Part shown: piece by piece, positions 8,046 to 17,617 of the stretch
Position numbering within the stretch: position 1 is the stretch's first letter
Layout of the letters: each line of letters starts with the position of its first letter
Source of the DNA: Maribacter arcticus
GTDB taxonomy: Bacteria; Bacteroidota; Bacteroidia; Flavobacteriales; Flavobacteriaceae
NCBI RefSeq assembly: GCF_900167935.1
Contig: NZ_FUYL01000002.1
Location: forward strand, 124,001 to 188,000
Direction: 5' to 3'
DNA length: 64,000 nt
Program-made: the position numbers and the translations under genes
Notes under the pieces: generated by a model
The model's database searches: none
What the model saw: the letters and a program-made list of their open reading frames with translations, nothing else
What the model was told of the DNA's origin: nothing

Positions 8046-9725
8046 ATGCGAATGTTGACTAAAATCCCAAAGCAGTTCTATTTTTTTCTATCTGCTATTT
8101 TCATTCTTAATATCATTCAATCTAGTTTTACGCAACTCATTTTTGACGAAGCCTATTACTGGTATTATAGCCAAAATATGGCTTGGGGTTATTTTGACCA
8201 CCCACCAATGGTCGCTTTGTTGATTAAAATCAGTAGCTACTTTTTTAATGGTGAACTTGGTGTACGGTTTATGAGCTGTGTTTTATCTGCCATTAATATC
8301 ATTTTGCTTTGGCTAATGATAGACAATCCCAAAAAGAACGATTATATAAAGCATTTTTTTGTGTTGATTTTTTCCATGACATTACTAAATGCCTATGGTT
8401 TCTTCACATTACCCGATACGCCCCTTCTATTTTTTACAAGTTGTTTTTTATTGACTTACAAGCATTTTATAAAAAACCCAAATGCAGGTATGTCTGTATT
8501 ATTAGGGATATTTATGGCCGCGTTAATGTATAGCAAATATCATGCAGTACTTGTAATATTCTTTGTTTTATTATCAAATCTAAAATTAGTACAAAACAAA
8601 TATGCTTGGCTTGCCGTTTTCGTAGCTTTAATTTCTTATGCTCCTCATTTTTATTGGCTTTATGAAAATGACCTTGTATCAATCAAATATCATCTTTACG
8701 AAAGACCAAATGGCGCTTATAGCTTCGAGAAATACACCTTAGGTTTTTTCGTGAATTTAATAGCTGTTTTCGGCCTTACTTTTCCTTTCATTTACAAAGC
8801 CCTTTTTAAAACTAAAGGCAACAATTTATTTACTAAGGCACTTATCTACCTTATCTATGGTGTAATTCTATTTTTCTTTATATCGAGTTTTAATAGAAGA
8901 GTACAGACTCAATGGATTATTATTATTTGTATTCCCTTGGTCATTATTGTCTTTAACTACATGTTACAGAATAAACAGGCATTAACATGGGTTTTTAGAT
9001 TGGGACTAATCAATACGGTGATTATCATCTATCTAAGAATGGGACTCGCTTATCAACCTCTACTTTTTAATTTCTATTACGAAACACATGGTAATAAAGA
9101 ATGGGCCCAGGCAATTGAAGATGAAGTTGGAAAAACGCCTGTTGTATTTGAAAATTCATATAGAAATGCCCCCATGTATTCTTTCTATACCGATGGTATA
9201 CCTACATTTTCTTTGAATAATTACATGTACCGTAAAAATCAGTATTCAATAGATAATTCTGAAGAACGAATACGAGGAAAAGACGTTGCTTACATTTCAA
9301 AATATATTAACGACAGCTCATTTTCTTACGAAAGGGAAGATGGCGGACTTTACAAAGGGAAGTATATACCAAATTTTCAATCTTTTCGAAAGGTTGAATG
9401 TATAGTGAAGGACACCGAAATAACTTTAAATTCGGATGAAAATATTACACTAAAGGTTTTCAACCCCTACAAGGAGTCTATAGAATTAAGCAAACTGAAA
9501 TTTGCAGTCACCTACATGGATAATTACAAAATACCAAAGGAAACTTTAAAAATAACGCCTGAAGCTGTAGATCCCAATACCGCAATACTAAAACAACAAG
9601 ACACTACTAATTTTTCATTTCACTTACCTAAAACAAAAATGGAAAACATTGGTTACTTTAGGGTAGTCATTTCAGAGAACAATCTCTATTTTGGCTTAAA
9701 CGGAAAACCAATTCCAATCAAATAA
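8046..9725 (+). CDS. ArnT/GT39-like membrane glycosyltransferase
   Basis: 559 aa. N-terminal hydrophobic segment, then the first periplasmic loop carries the GT39/GT83 acidic signature FDEAYYWYYSQ and GYFDHPPM near residues 38-58, typical of polyprenol-phosphate-sugar-dependent transferases such as ArnT and PMT. About eight to ten transmembrane helices follow to roughly residue 345, then a soluble C-terminal domain that is probably periplasmic. The acceptor (lipid A, glycan or protein) is unknown. ATG codons at 8046 and 8052 are both plausible starts. The last base is shared with the start of DUF4271, so they are coupled. Confidence 0.85.
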   Translation: MRMLTKIPKQFYFFLSAIFILNIIQSSFTQLIFDEAYYWYYSQNMAWGYFDHPPMVALLIKISSYFFNGELGVRFMSCVLSAINIILLWLMIDNPKKNDYIKHFFVLIFSMTLLNAYGFFTLPDTPLLFFTSCFLLTYKHFIKNPNAGMSVLLGIFMAALMYSKYHAVLVIFFVLLSNLKLVQNKYAWLAVFVALISYAPHFYWLYENDLVSIKYHLYERPNGAYSFEKYTLGFFVNLIAVFGLTFPFIYKALFKTKGNNLFTKALIYLIYGVILFFFISSFNRRVQTQWIIIICIPLVIIVFNYMLQNKQALTWVFRLGLINTVIIIYLRMGLAYQPLLFNFYYETHGNKEWAQAIEDEVGKTPVVFENSYRNAPMYSFYTDGIPTFSLNNYMYRKNQYSIDNSEERIRGKDVAYISKYINDSSFSYEREDGGLYKGKYIPNFQSFRKVECIVKDTEITLNSDENITLKVFNPYKESIELSKLKFAVTYMDNYKIPKETLKITPEAVDPNTAILKQQDTTNFSFHLPKTKMENIGYFRVVISENNLYFGLNGKPIPIK

Positions 9726-10378
9726 TGGAACCTATTGCCAGAACATTTTCTCAAAACGATTGGATTACTATTACACTAATGGTAAGTCTTTTGTTTCCTT
9801 TGACGGCAAAAAGCATCTATTATTCACGCTTTTTCAGCTTTATAATTCTGCCTTTTAATAGCAAATACCTTACCATGTATACCAAGAAAGAGAAACTCTT
9901 CAATTGGTTCCATATTCTGTTAAGTGTTTTTCAAATCATAAACACTACACTATTTATATTTTTTATTTGGCGTGTGTATATGCCTCTTTCACAGGTCAAA
10001 AACCCGTTTATTTTTCCGTTGTTGCTTGCAGGTGTTTTCCTATTCTTAAGCGCAAAAACAATGGCACAATTGTTCAACGGCTTTATATTTAATTCTTATA
10101 ACATCTTCAATGAACTGGTTTTTAAGAAATTAACTTATCTTAATTACTCTAGTTTTGTTCTTTTTATTGCAAATATCCTTTTAGCCTACGTCTTTATTGA
10201 CTCAAAAATCGCAATTTCTATTGCCCTAATTCTGTTCTTGGTCATTAATATAATTGGCTGGGTGACAGTACTAAGGAATTACCAAAATTTTATTAGCTCT
10301 TATTTTTTCTATTTTATTTTGTACCTTTGCGCACTCGAAATTGCACCCTTAGTTATTATGGGAAGCTTTCTAAAATAG
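9725..10378 (+). CDS. DUF4271 integral membrane protein
   Basis: 217 aa with about six to seven hydrophobic helices, starting with SLLFPLTAKSIYYSRFFSFI, then IINTTLFIFFIWRVY and IFPLLLAGVFLFLSAKTMAQLF, and ending EIAPLVIMGSFLK. This is the DUF4271 family, which in Bacteroidetes is almost always directly upstream of hemD, as here. Its biochemical role is not established. The stop lies eight bases before the hemD start, and the gene contains a candidate internal promoter for hemD near its 3' end. Confidence 0.85.
   Translation: MEPIARTFSQNDWITITLMVSLLFPLTAKSIYYSRFFSFIILPFNSKYLTMYTKKEKLFNWFHILLSVFQIINTTLFIFFIWRVYMPLSQVKNPFIFPLLLAGVFLFLSAKTMAQLFNGFIFNSYNIFNELVFKKLTYLNYSSFVLFIANILLAYVFIDSKIAISIALILFLVINIIGWVTVLRNYQNFISSYFFYFILYLCALEIAPLVIMGSFLK
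10322..10329 (+). promoter_or_regulatory. Candidate internal -7 element for hemD
   Basis: TACCTTTG inside the 3' end of the DUF4271 gene, 57 bp before hemD. Matches the -7 consensus; no -33 partner found. Confidence 0.3.
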
Positions 10379-10386
10379 CGCAGCGT

Positions 10387-11130
10387 ATGAAAGTAAAAAC
10401 GATTTTGGTTTCTCAACCAGAACCAAAAATGGAAAATTCTCCCTATTCCAAACTTATCGATAAAGAAAAGGTAAAGGTTGATTTTAGACCGTTTATTCAT
10501 GTAGAAGGAGTTGACGCAAAAAGTGTGCGTCAGCAAAAAATTGATTTGAACGACTTTACTGCCATTATTTTAACCAGTAGAAATGCAGTAGACCACTTCT
10601 TTAGAATAGCAGAAGAGATGCGCTTTAAAGTGCCAGATTCTATGAAATACTTCTGTCAATCAGAAGCCGTAGCTTACTATCTACAAAAATACGTTGTCTA
10701 TAGAAAACGTAAGATTTATGTAGGAACGCGATTATTTACAGATTTAGTGCCCTTAATCAAGAAGTATAAAGATGAAAAATTCTTGCTACCTTCTTCTGAT
10801 GTACTTAAATTAGATGTACCTGAAACTTTAGAATCTCTAAACATTAATTGGAAACGTGCTATTTTTTACAAAACGGTTATTAGCGACCTTTCCGATTTAA
10901 GAAATGTGTATTATGATATCTTAGTATTCTTTAGCCCTTCTGGGATAGAATCACTACTACAGAACTTTCCCGATTTTGAACAAAAGGAAACTAGAATTGC
11001 AGTATTTGGTAATTCTACTGTAGATGCAGCTAATGGTGCTGGTTTAAGAATAGATATTAAAGCTCCTACTCCTGAAACACCATCAATGACCATGGCGCTA
11101 CAAAAGTATATTACAAGCGTTAATAAATAA
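10387..11130 (+). CDS. hemD: Uroporphyrinogen-III synthase
   Basis: 247 aa from ATG 10387, chosen over an upstream frame extension because MKVKTILVSQPEP begins the first HemD lobe. The enzyme closes and rearranges hydroxymethylbilane to uroporphyrinogen III in heme and corrin synthesis. HemD is poorly conserved, but these signs fit: FTAIILTSRNAVDHFF, FCQSEAVAYYLQKY, DILVFFSPSGIESLL and IAVFGNSTVDAANGAGLRIDIKAPTPETPSM. Position after DUF4271 supports it. Followed by a bidirectional terminator. Confidence 0.9.
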   Translation: MKVKTILVSQPEPKMENSPYSKLIDKEKVKVDFRPFIHVEGVDAKSVRQQKIDLNDFTAIILTSRNAVDHFFRIAEEMRFKVPDSMKYFCQSEAVAYYLQKYVVYRKRKIYVGTRLFTDLVPLIKKYKDEKFLLPSSDVLKLDVPETLESLNINWKRAIFYKTVISDLSDLRNVYYDILVFFSPSGIESLLQNFPDFEQKETRIAVFGNSTVDAANGAGLRIDIKAPTPETPSMTMALQKYITSVNK

Positions 11131-11150
11131 ATGGCTCTAAAAAGTCAATA

Positions 11151-11177
11151 AAAAAGCCTTGCGATGCAAGGCTTTTT
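11151..11177. terminator. Bidirectional Rho-independent terminator
   Basis: AAAAAGCCTTGC-GAT-GCAAGGCTTTTT: 12-bp stem, three-base loop, A-tract on the left and T-tract on the right. It lies between the convergent hemD and pckA and can serve both. Confidence 0.9.
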
Positions 11178-11185
11178 TTTATGTT

Positions 11186-12802
11186 TTAGAATGCGTATCG
11201 TTGTGGTCCGCCTCTTCTAATTTCCTCCGTGGCAAAACTTTCATACTTTTTAAAGTTTTCCCTAAAGGCATTTGTTAATTTAAATGCTGTAGTATAATAT
11301 TTCTCATCATTGTTCCAAGTTGACCTCGGACTCAAAACAGATGTTGGCACACCAGGACACTCCCTTGGCTGAGCAACTCCGAATACCGAATGAATATGGT
11401 ATCTATCATAAGAATATAGGCCTAAGTCACCGTTCAAGGCTGCAGATATCATAGCTCTAGTATATTTTAACTTCATTCGTGTACCTATTCCGTAAGGGCC
11501 ACCAGTCCAACCCGTATTTACTAACCAAACGTCTACCCCAGACTCCTTCATTTTCTTGCTCAACATTTCAGCATATTTGGTTGGATGCAATGGCATAAAT
11601 GGAGCACCAAAACATGCAGAAAAAGAAGGTACTGGTTCTACTACCCCAGCTTCTGTACCAGCAACCTTAGCCGTGTAGCCAGATATAAAGTGATATGCAG
11701 CTTGACTTGGAGTAAGCTTTGATATTGGAGGTAATACACCAAAAGCATCGGCAGTTAAAAAGAAAATATTCTTAACATTCTTACCAATTGATGGCTGTTG
11801 TATATTATCAATATGATGTATAGGATAACTAACCCGTGTATTCTGAGTAATCGAGGTATCGGAAAAATCAACATTGCCTTTACCATCCAATACTACATTT
11901 TCTAAAATAGCACCAGGTTTTATAGCTCTATAAATTTCAGGTTCTTGCTCTTCAGACAAATTGATTACTTTAGCATAGCAACCACCTTCAAAATTAAAAA
12001 CGGTGTTTCTACTCGTCCAACCATGTTCATCATCACCTATTAACTTTCTATTCGGATCCGTAGATAAGGTTGTTTTACCTGTACCAGATAAACCAAAAAA
12101 GATAGCTGTATCGCCATCTTCACCTACATTCGCCGAACAATGCATTGGCAAGGTTTCTTTGTAAACCGGTAAAATAAAGTTTAACGCAGAAAAAATACCT
12201 TTCTTGATTTCACCTGTATAACCGGTACCACCAATAAGTGCAATTTTATCTGTAAAATTCAGTATTGCAAAATTATATTGCCTTGTGCCGTCTAATTCTG
12301 CATCTGCCATAAAACCTGGTGCATTGATAACAGTCCACTCAGGAGTGAAATCTTTTAGCTCAACTTCCGTAGGGCGCAAAAACATATTATGGGCAAACAT
12401 ATTAGACCATGGGTATTCATTTATTACCCTAATATTTAATTGGTATTCAGGATCTGCACATGCATAACTATCTCTTACGAAAAGTTCCTTTTCATTTAAA
12501 TAGTCAATTACTTTTGTATATAAAGAATCGAATTTTTCCTTTTCAAATGGAATATTGATATTGCCCCACCATACTTTATCTTTTGTAATATCATCTTTGA
12601 CAATAAAACGATCCATAGGGGATCTACCGGTAAATTCACCAGTATTTACAGCAAGTGTACCATTGTTAGTTTCAACTCCCATATCCATTTCTAGAGTAGC
12701 CTTCTGCAGTTGTTCAGGGTCCTCTTGGTAATGAAAATTAGAATGTGTTATCCCATATTTTTTTAGAGATATTGTATTCGCATTTGTTGTTGAGCTTTTC
12801 AT
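11186..12802 (-). CDS. pckA: Phosphoenolpyruvate carboxykinase (ATP)
   Basis: 538 aa, normal for the ATP-dependent family. Converts oxaloacetate and ATP to PEP, CO2 and ADP in gluconeogenesis. Residues 60-65 (RSPMDRF) and 193-200 (TGYTGEIK) match substrate and metal regions; the kinase-1a P-loop is GLSGTGKTT at 237-245, followed by DPNRKLIGDDEHGW and GGCYAKVINL. The C-terminal NTGWTGGPYGIG and TAFKLTNAFRENF blocks are also typical. Single gene, with about 250 bp of AT-rich upstream DNA that contains no visible gene and ends in the terminator shared with hemD. Confidence 0.97.
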   Translation of the reverse strand: MKSSTTNANTISLKKYGITHSNFHYQEDPEQLQKATLEMDMGVETNNGTLAVNTGEFTGRSPMDRFIVKDDITKDKVWWGNINIPFEKEKFDSLYTKVIDYLNEKELFVRDSYACADPEYQLNIRVINEYPWSNMFAHNMFLRPTEVELKDFTPEWTVINAPGFMADAELDGTRQYNFAILNFTDKIALIGGTGYTGEIKKGIFSALNFILPVYKETLPMHCSANVGEDGDTAIFFGLSGTGKTTLSTDPNRKLIGDDEHGWTSRNTVFNFEGGCYAKVINLSEEQEPEIYRAIKPGAILENVVLDGKGNVDFSDTSITQNTRVSYPIHHIDNIQQPSIGKNVKNIFFLTADAFGVLPPISKLTPSQAAYHFISGYTAKVAGTEAGVVEPVPSFSACFGAPFMPLHPTKYAEMLSKKMKESGVDVWLVNTGWTGGPYGIGTRMKLKYTRAMISAALNGDLGLYSYDRYHIHSVFGVAQPRECPGVPTSVLSPRSTWNNDEKYYTTAFKLTNAFRENFKKYESFATEEIRRGGPQRYAF

Positions 12803-13053
12803 ACTTTTGAAAATTTAATCGAGTAAAACTAAAAAAATAAAAGGTGAACCCTTGGTTTTCAGAACTTAATTAGCCCTAAATTTCGTCGAAATACGAATTC
12901 AACTAAATAATGATGAAATTTGAAAAAAATTCGCACCTAACTTATTCCTTTTATTACAGTATATTAAACTATAACGTGTTTAGAATGCATTATTGTAGAT
13001 TTTGATATGATATTTTAATAAATAAGTAAAATTTAATGCTTTTTAAAGCATCT

Positions 13054-14187
13054 TTATTTTTTCAATAATTTAAAATATTCAGTTGTTTTAGCAGTCAATA
13101 AACCTGCTGCATGCTTCATATTATAGCCAAGGTCATTAGCAGAATCTTGTATTTCAAATACATCAAAAAAACCTTGTATTTTCAGCTTCTCTTTTTCTAT
13201 TGCCAGTTTTCCACAAACAGCAATTACCGGAATATTTTCACGAACACCTAAGGCGACTACGCCTTGAATTAACTTCCCATTTAGGGTCTGTTCATCTATT
13301 TTGCCTTCTCCCGTAATTAAATAATCAAAACGCTCTTTACTCAATAATTCATTCACTCCTGAAAGCTCTAACACAAAATTTATCCCACTAAAATATTTTG
13401 CTCCAAGAAAAGTTTTAAGTCCATATGCTACGCCTCCTGCTGCACCAGAACCTGGCAGCTTAGCATTTTGAAGATGATACTTATCTAATACTACATTATC
13501 TAAATTTTTTAGTCCAAGGTCTAATTCATCAATCATGAGTTTTGACGCACCCTTTTGCGCAGCATAAACATGTGCAGCACCGTTTTCACCAAATAAAGGA
13601 TTGGTAACATCATTTATGGCAAAAAACTTTACTTGCTTTAAACCTTTTAAAACCCCTGTATCATCTATCGATTTAATCTGATTTAAACTACTACCAATAG
13701 CTTTTAACTTCTTACTATTTTCATCTAAGAAAGAATACCCTAAAGCTTGCGCTATACCTATTCCTCCATCGTTAGTTGCGCTTCCGCCCAAACCTATATA
13801 CACGTTTTTAATGCCTTTTTGAACTGCATCCCTTATTTGCAGCCCTGTACCAAATGTACTTGTCAATAAAGGATTTCGTTCATCGGGTTTAAGCAGTTCC
13901 ATACCCGAAGCATTGGCTAATTCGATATATGCCGAATTAGTTTCTTGATTATATAGGTAGTAAGACTGTATTGGCTTCCCTATAGGATTTTCACTAATTA
14001 CCTGAACCGATATACAAGGTCTATAATGGGCTACGGCTTGCATAAAACCATCACCGCCATCAGAGGCTTTAATGTAGTGTGAAGTAAATTCAACTCCTGC
14101 ATTTTTCACACCTGCAATAAAAGCTTTTGACACTGCTTCGCTTGTTAATGAGCCTTTAAATTTATCGGGAATAAGTAATAGTTTCAT
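13054..14187 (-). CDS. Glycerate kinase (GarK/GlxK family)
   Basis: 377 aa. Phosphorylates D-glycerate to 2- or 3-phosphoglycerate, feeding glycolysis. Family marks: LLIPDKFKGSLTSEAVSKA at the N-terminus, ASDGGDGF, SGMELL, IGLGGSATNDGGIGIAQALGY (glycine-rich nucleotide loop, about 131-151), LPGSGAAGGVAYGL, and ITGEGKIDEQTLNGK. Start overlaps the stop of the upstream DASS transporter by four bases, so uptake and phosphorylation are coupled. A weak 7-bp hairpin lies just past the stop at about 13037-13052. Confidence 0.93.
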   Translation of the reverse strand: MKLLLIPDKFKGSLTSEAVSKAFIAGVKNAGVEFTSHYIKASDGGDGFMQAVAHYRPCISVQVISENPIGKPIQSYYLYNQETNSAYIELANASGMELLKPDERNPLLTSTFGTGLQIRDAVQKGIKNVYIGLGGSATNDGGIGIAQALGYSFLDENSKKLKAIGSSLNQIKSIDDTGVLKGLKQVKFFAINDVTNPLFGENGAAHVYAAQKGASKLMIDELDLGLKNLDNVVLDKYHLQNAKLPGSGAAGGVAYGLKTFLGAKYFSGINFVLELSGVNELLSKERFDYLITGEGKIDEQTLNGKLIQGVVALGVRENIPVIAVCGKLAIEKEKLKIQGFFDVFEIQDSANDLGYNMKHAAGLLTAKTTEYFKLLKK

Positions 14188-15653
14188 TTGTTCAGATTTT
14201 GTGGGAAACTATCAATAGTAATATCCCATAATTCTGGGAGTACAAAATATACGAAAAAGGTTAATATAATTATAGATATTATGTTCATAAAAAAACCTTT
14301 ACTCACCATATCAGGAATTCTCAAATAGCCAGAACCAAAAACAACAGCATTGGGTGGTGTCGCTACTGGAAGCATAAAAGCACAAGACGCAGCTACTGCA
14401 GCACCTACCATTAATACAAATGGATGTACATCTATTGTGAGCGCCATTGGTGCTAATACAGGTAATAGCATTGCCGTAGTAGCAAGATTTGAAGTTATTT
14501 CCGTCAAAAAATTAACCGCAGTAATTAAAACTAAAACCAAAACCAAAATAGGTAATCCGGATAGGGAAATCATCTGACTTCCTATCCAAGTTGCTAATCC
14601 GCTTTCTTCAAATCCCTTTGCTAAGGCCATACCTCCACCAAAAAGCAAAATAATACCCCAAGGCATTTTAACAGCTTCTTCCCAATTTATCAATTGTTCA
14701 CCTTTTTTCTTTGAAGGAATTAAAAACAAGACAATGGCAAAAAATATAGCAATAATAGTATCATCTAAACCAGGTAATATCTTTTGAAGAAGAAAAGATC
14801 TAGTAATCCAACAAAAGGCAGTAAGCGCAAATACAAAAGCTACTACTTTCTCTTCATAACTAATCTTACCTAGCTTTGATAATAGACGTTTAATCTCTTC
14901 CTTACCACCTGGAAATGACTTTTGCTTGAAGGTAAACGCATACTTCGTTAAATATTTCCAACAGATGAAGATTAATATAACAGAGATTGGAAGCCCAAAA
15001 ACAAACCATTGCATGAACGTTATTTCATAGCCATAGGTATCTAAAACCACGCCGGCCAATACTAAATTTGGCGGTGTACCAATCAACGTTGCCAAACCAC
15101 CAATAGAAGCACTATAAGCAATAGCCAACATTAAGGCTTTACCAAAGGTCTGGTTCTCGTCTTCTATGGTATCCGGATTGTCTTGCAGTTGTTTAATGAT
15201 AGCTAAACCTATAGGCAGCATCATCACAGAAGTTGCCGTATTCGATATCCACATCGATAAAAATGCAGTTGCCACCATGAAACCAAGAATAATTTTTCGA
15301 ACATCAGAACCTATCAAACTAATAATGTTCAATGCAATTCTACGATGCAGATTCCATTTTTCAATAGCTATGGCTATAATGAAGCCACCCATATATAAAA
15401 ACACGTATTTATGGCCGAAGGATCCCGAGGTGGCCGATAAATCTAATCCTCCAGAAAGCGGAAATAATACTAAAGGCAGCAATGCAGTTACCGCAATCGG
15501 AATCGCCTCGGTTATCCACCAAATAGCAATCCAAATTGTTGCTGCCAATACGGCATTTGCCTGCTCAGAAAGTCCTTCTGGATGAAAAAAGAAAAGAATT
15601 AAGAAAAAGGAAACTGGACCCAAAACAAGCCCCAATAATTTTGTTTTACTCAT
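14184..15653 (-). CDS. SLC13/DASS-family sodium:carboxylate symporter
   Basis: 489 aa with about 11-12 transmembrane helices. DASS signatures: SNTATSVMMLPIG near residue 138-150, SIGGLATLIGTPPNLVL near 182-198 (first SNT-type loop and re-entrant hairpin), and the second half repeat LTEITSNLATTAMLLPVL and MLPVATPPNAVVFGSG. Imports dicarboxylates or related small organic acids with sodium. Because it overlaps the glycerate kinase gene by four bases, glycerate or a glycerate precursor is a possible substrate, but this is inference from context. Confidence 0.9.
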   Translation of the reverse strand: MSKTKLLGLVLGPVSFFLILFFFHPEGLSEQANAVLAATIWIAIWWITEAIPIAVTALLPLVLFPLSGGLDLSATSGSFGHKYVFLYMGGFIIAIAIEKWNLHRRIALNIISLIGSDVRKIILGFMVATAFLSMWISNTATSVMMLPIGLAIIKQLQDNPDTIEDENQTFGKALMLAIAYSASIGGLATLIGTPPNLVLAGVVLDTYGYEITFMQWFVFGLPISVILIFICWKYLTKYAFTFKQKSFPGGKEEIKRLLSKLGKISYEEKVVAFVFALTAFCWITRSFLLQKILPGLDDTIIAIFFAIVLFLIPSKKKGEQLINWEEAVKMPWGIILLFGGGMALAKGFEESGLATWIGSQMISLSGLPILVLVLVLITAVNFLTEITSNLATTAMLLPVLAPMALTIDVHPFVLMVGAAVAASCAFMLPVATPPNAVVFGSGYLRIPDMVSKGFFMNIISIIILTFFVYFVLPELWDITIDSFPQNLNK

Positions 15654-15708
15654 GTTAATGACATTACATGTTGAAAATACATCTTTCTTAGCTCTAACCT
15701 ACTTTCTT

Positions 15709-16101
15709 CTATTTTAAAACTTTTGATTTCACTATACCAGATAGCATTAAGGCCCAAGCAACTATTAAGAAGAGTCCCCCAATTGGCGTAACTATGCCAA
15801 ACATTTTAAAATCGAATTGCGTTAAATCATTCAACCCCAAAATATAAATCGAAAAGGAAAATAAAATTACTCCAATTACCACGCACAGATATATCGGCCT
15901 TTTTGATTTAAGCATGGTATCGGGCAACAAAGCCAGAACAAATAAGAAAAAGGCATGATACATTTGATAGCGAACACCAGTTTCAAATGTCGTGACAGCA
16001 TCCGAATCGACTAAATCTTTTAGCCCATGAGCACCAAAAGCACCAAGAACAACTGCGAACATACCGAATAAGCATGCAGTAATTAAAATTGTTTTTTTCA
16101 T
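15709..16101 (-). CDS. DUF423 membrane protein
   Basis: 130 aa from the ATG at 16101, since MKKTILITACLFGMFAVVLGAFGAHGLKD is the standard DUF423 start; the longer frame up to 16167 adds an untypical lysine-rich stretch and covers the inverted repeat at 16130-16160. Four transmembrane helices. The AFGAHGL motif, the YQMYHAFFLFVLAL block and the TPIGGLFLIVAWALM segment are diagnostic. Probably an inner-membrane protein; function unknown. Divergent from the dehydrogenase gene at 16183. Confidence 0.9.
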   Translation of the reverse strand: MKKTILITACLFGMFAVVLGAFGAHGLKDLVDSDAVTTFETGVRYQMYHAFFLFVLALLPDTMLKSKRPIYLCVVIGVILFSFSIYILGLNDLTQFDFKMFGIVTPIGGLFLIVAWALMLSGIVKSKVLK

Positions 16102-16129
16102 AACTTTTTCTATAACTTTCTTTATAAAT

Positions 16130-16160
16130 GTAACAATTTGATACCTTAGTAAATTGTTAC
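16130..16160. repeat. 10-bp perfect inverted repeat, candidate operator
   Basis: GTAACAATTT at 16130-16139 and its exact reverse complement AAATTGTTAC at 16151-16160, separated by 11 bases. It lies in the divergent gap, 22 bp before the dehydrogenase start and 28 bp before DUF423. There is no T-tract, so an operator is likelier than a terminator. The downstream Lrp protein is a candidate binder. Confidence 0.5.
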
Positions 16161-16182
16161 CAATCAAAAATACTGAAATCGG

Positions 16183-17556
16183 ATGATGCGAAAAATTCTT
16201 ATTATAGGTGCGGGTAAGTCTACCTCATATTTGTTAGATTATCTTTTAGGGAAAGCTGAAGAAGAAAAATTAGAAATAACCATTGGTGACATTAATCCGT
16301 CTGCCATACCAGCTGCGGTTGCCGATCATAAACACTGTTCAGTTATTGCGCTTGATATATTCAACCAAACAGAAAGAACAAATGCTATTTCCAATGCAGA
16401 CATTGTCATTTCAATGCTTCCTGCACGATTTCATATAAAAGTAGCTGAAGACTGTGTTGTTCATAAAAAGCATTTAGTCACTGCGTCTTATGTTAGCCCT
16501 GAATTACTTGCCCTTGACAAAGAAGTTAAGGCAAACAATTTGGTTTTTATGAATGAAATCGGACTAGATCCCGGTGTTGATCATATGAGCGCCATGGAAG
16601 TCATTGATCGTATTCGAGACAAAGGTGGTAAAATTATACTATTTGAATCATTCTGTGGTGGATTGGTTGCACCTGAACATGATAATAACCTTTGGAATTA
16701 TAAGTTTACCTGGAACCCGAGAAATGTTGTTCTTGCAGGTCAAGGCGGTACTGCTAAATTTATTCAAGAAGGCACATATAAATATATACCTTATCACCGT
16801 CTTTTTAGACGTAGCGAGTTTTTCGAAGTTGAAGGTTATGGCCGATTTGAAGGTTATGCGAATCGTGATTCCTTAAGCTATAGAGAAGCATACGGTCTAC
16901 AAAATGCCTTAACTATATATAGAGGAACGATGCGCCGTGTTGGTTTTTCAAAGGCATGGAATATGTTTATTCAACTTGGAGTGACCGATGACACCTATAC
17001 TATTGAGAATTCTGAAAAGATGAGCTATCGAGAATTCATTAACCTTTTCTTACCATACTCGCCAACCGATTCAGTAGAATTGAAACTAAGACACTATTTG
17101 AAATTAGACCAAGATGATATTCGCTGGGATAAATTATTAGAGCTAAATATATTTGACAGTACTAAGTTTATAAATATTCCTAATGCCACACCTGCCCAAG
17201 CTTTACAGAAAATATTGGAAGATAGCTGGACACTTAAAGCAGAAGAAAAGGACATGATTGTCATGTACCATAAATTTGGATACGAACTAAACGGAGAAAA
17301 GAAACAAATAGACTCTAAATTAGTTGTCACTGGGGAAAACCAAACTTTTACAGCGATGGCTAAAACGGTTGGATTACCTGTTGCAATGGCCGCACTTAAA
17401 ATTTTGAATGGAAAAATTACTACGCCAGGTGTACAAATTCCTATTTCGAAAGAAGTTTACGAACCTATTCTTGAAGAGTTAAAAACATACGGAGTCAACT
17501 TTAAAGAATACGAAGTGCCTTATTTAGGATATAACCCCAATTCTGTAATTAACTAA
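16183..17556 (+). CDS. Saccharopine dehydrogenase-family protein (lysine catabolism type)
   Basis: 457 aa. Rossmann motif IIGAGKSTSYLLDYL at residues 6-20 binds NAD(P). It continues with DINPSAIP, VISMLPARFHIKVAEDCV, MNEIGLDPGVDHMSAM (conserved in LYS9-type enzymes), FCGGLVAPEHDNNLWNYKFTWNPRNV, and a C-terminal VGLPVAMAALKIL helix. Saccharopine dehydrogenases interconvert saccharopine with glutamate and aminoadipate semialdehyde; related lysine 6-dehydrogenases oxidise lysine directly. The adjacent Lrp-type regulator supports an amino-acid role. Starts at 16183 and 16186 are equally possible. Confidence 0.88.
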   Translation: MMRKILIIGAGKSTSYLLDYLLGKAEEEKLEITIGDINPSAIPAAVADHKHCSVIALDIFNQTERTNAISNADIVISMLPARFHIKVAEDCVVHKKHLVTASYVSPELLALDKEVKANNLVFMNEIGLDPGVDHMSAMEVIDRIRDKGGKIILFESFCGGLVAPEHDNNLWNYKFTWNPRNVVLAGQGGTAKFIQEGTYKYIPYHRLFRRSEFFEVEGYGRFEGYANRDSLSYREAYGLQNALTIYRGTMRRVGFSKAWNMFIQLGVTDDTYTIENSEKMSYREFINLFLPYSPTDSVELKLRHYLKLDQDDIRWDKLLELNIFDSTKFINIPNATPAQALQKILEDSWTLKAEEKDMIVMYHKFGYELNGEKKQIDSKLVVTGENQTFTAMAKTVGLPVAMAALKILNGKITTPGVQIPISKEVYEPILEELKTYGVNFKEYEVPYLGYNPNSVIN

Positions 17557-17617
17557 TCCTTTTTAACTATCACATTGAAACCAAATAGGTACTTTTATGT
17601 TTAAATTGATATAAAAC

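Noticed and set aside
10309-10536. Minus-strand open frame across the DUF4271-hemD junction
   Set aside because: Overlaps two well supported genes and has no domain or promoter evidence.
13034-13049. Short ATGCTTT-TT-AAAGCAT palindrome after the glycerate kinase gene
   Set aside because: The two-base loop is too tight and no clear T-tract follows on the minus strand, so I do not call it a terminator.
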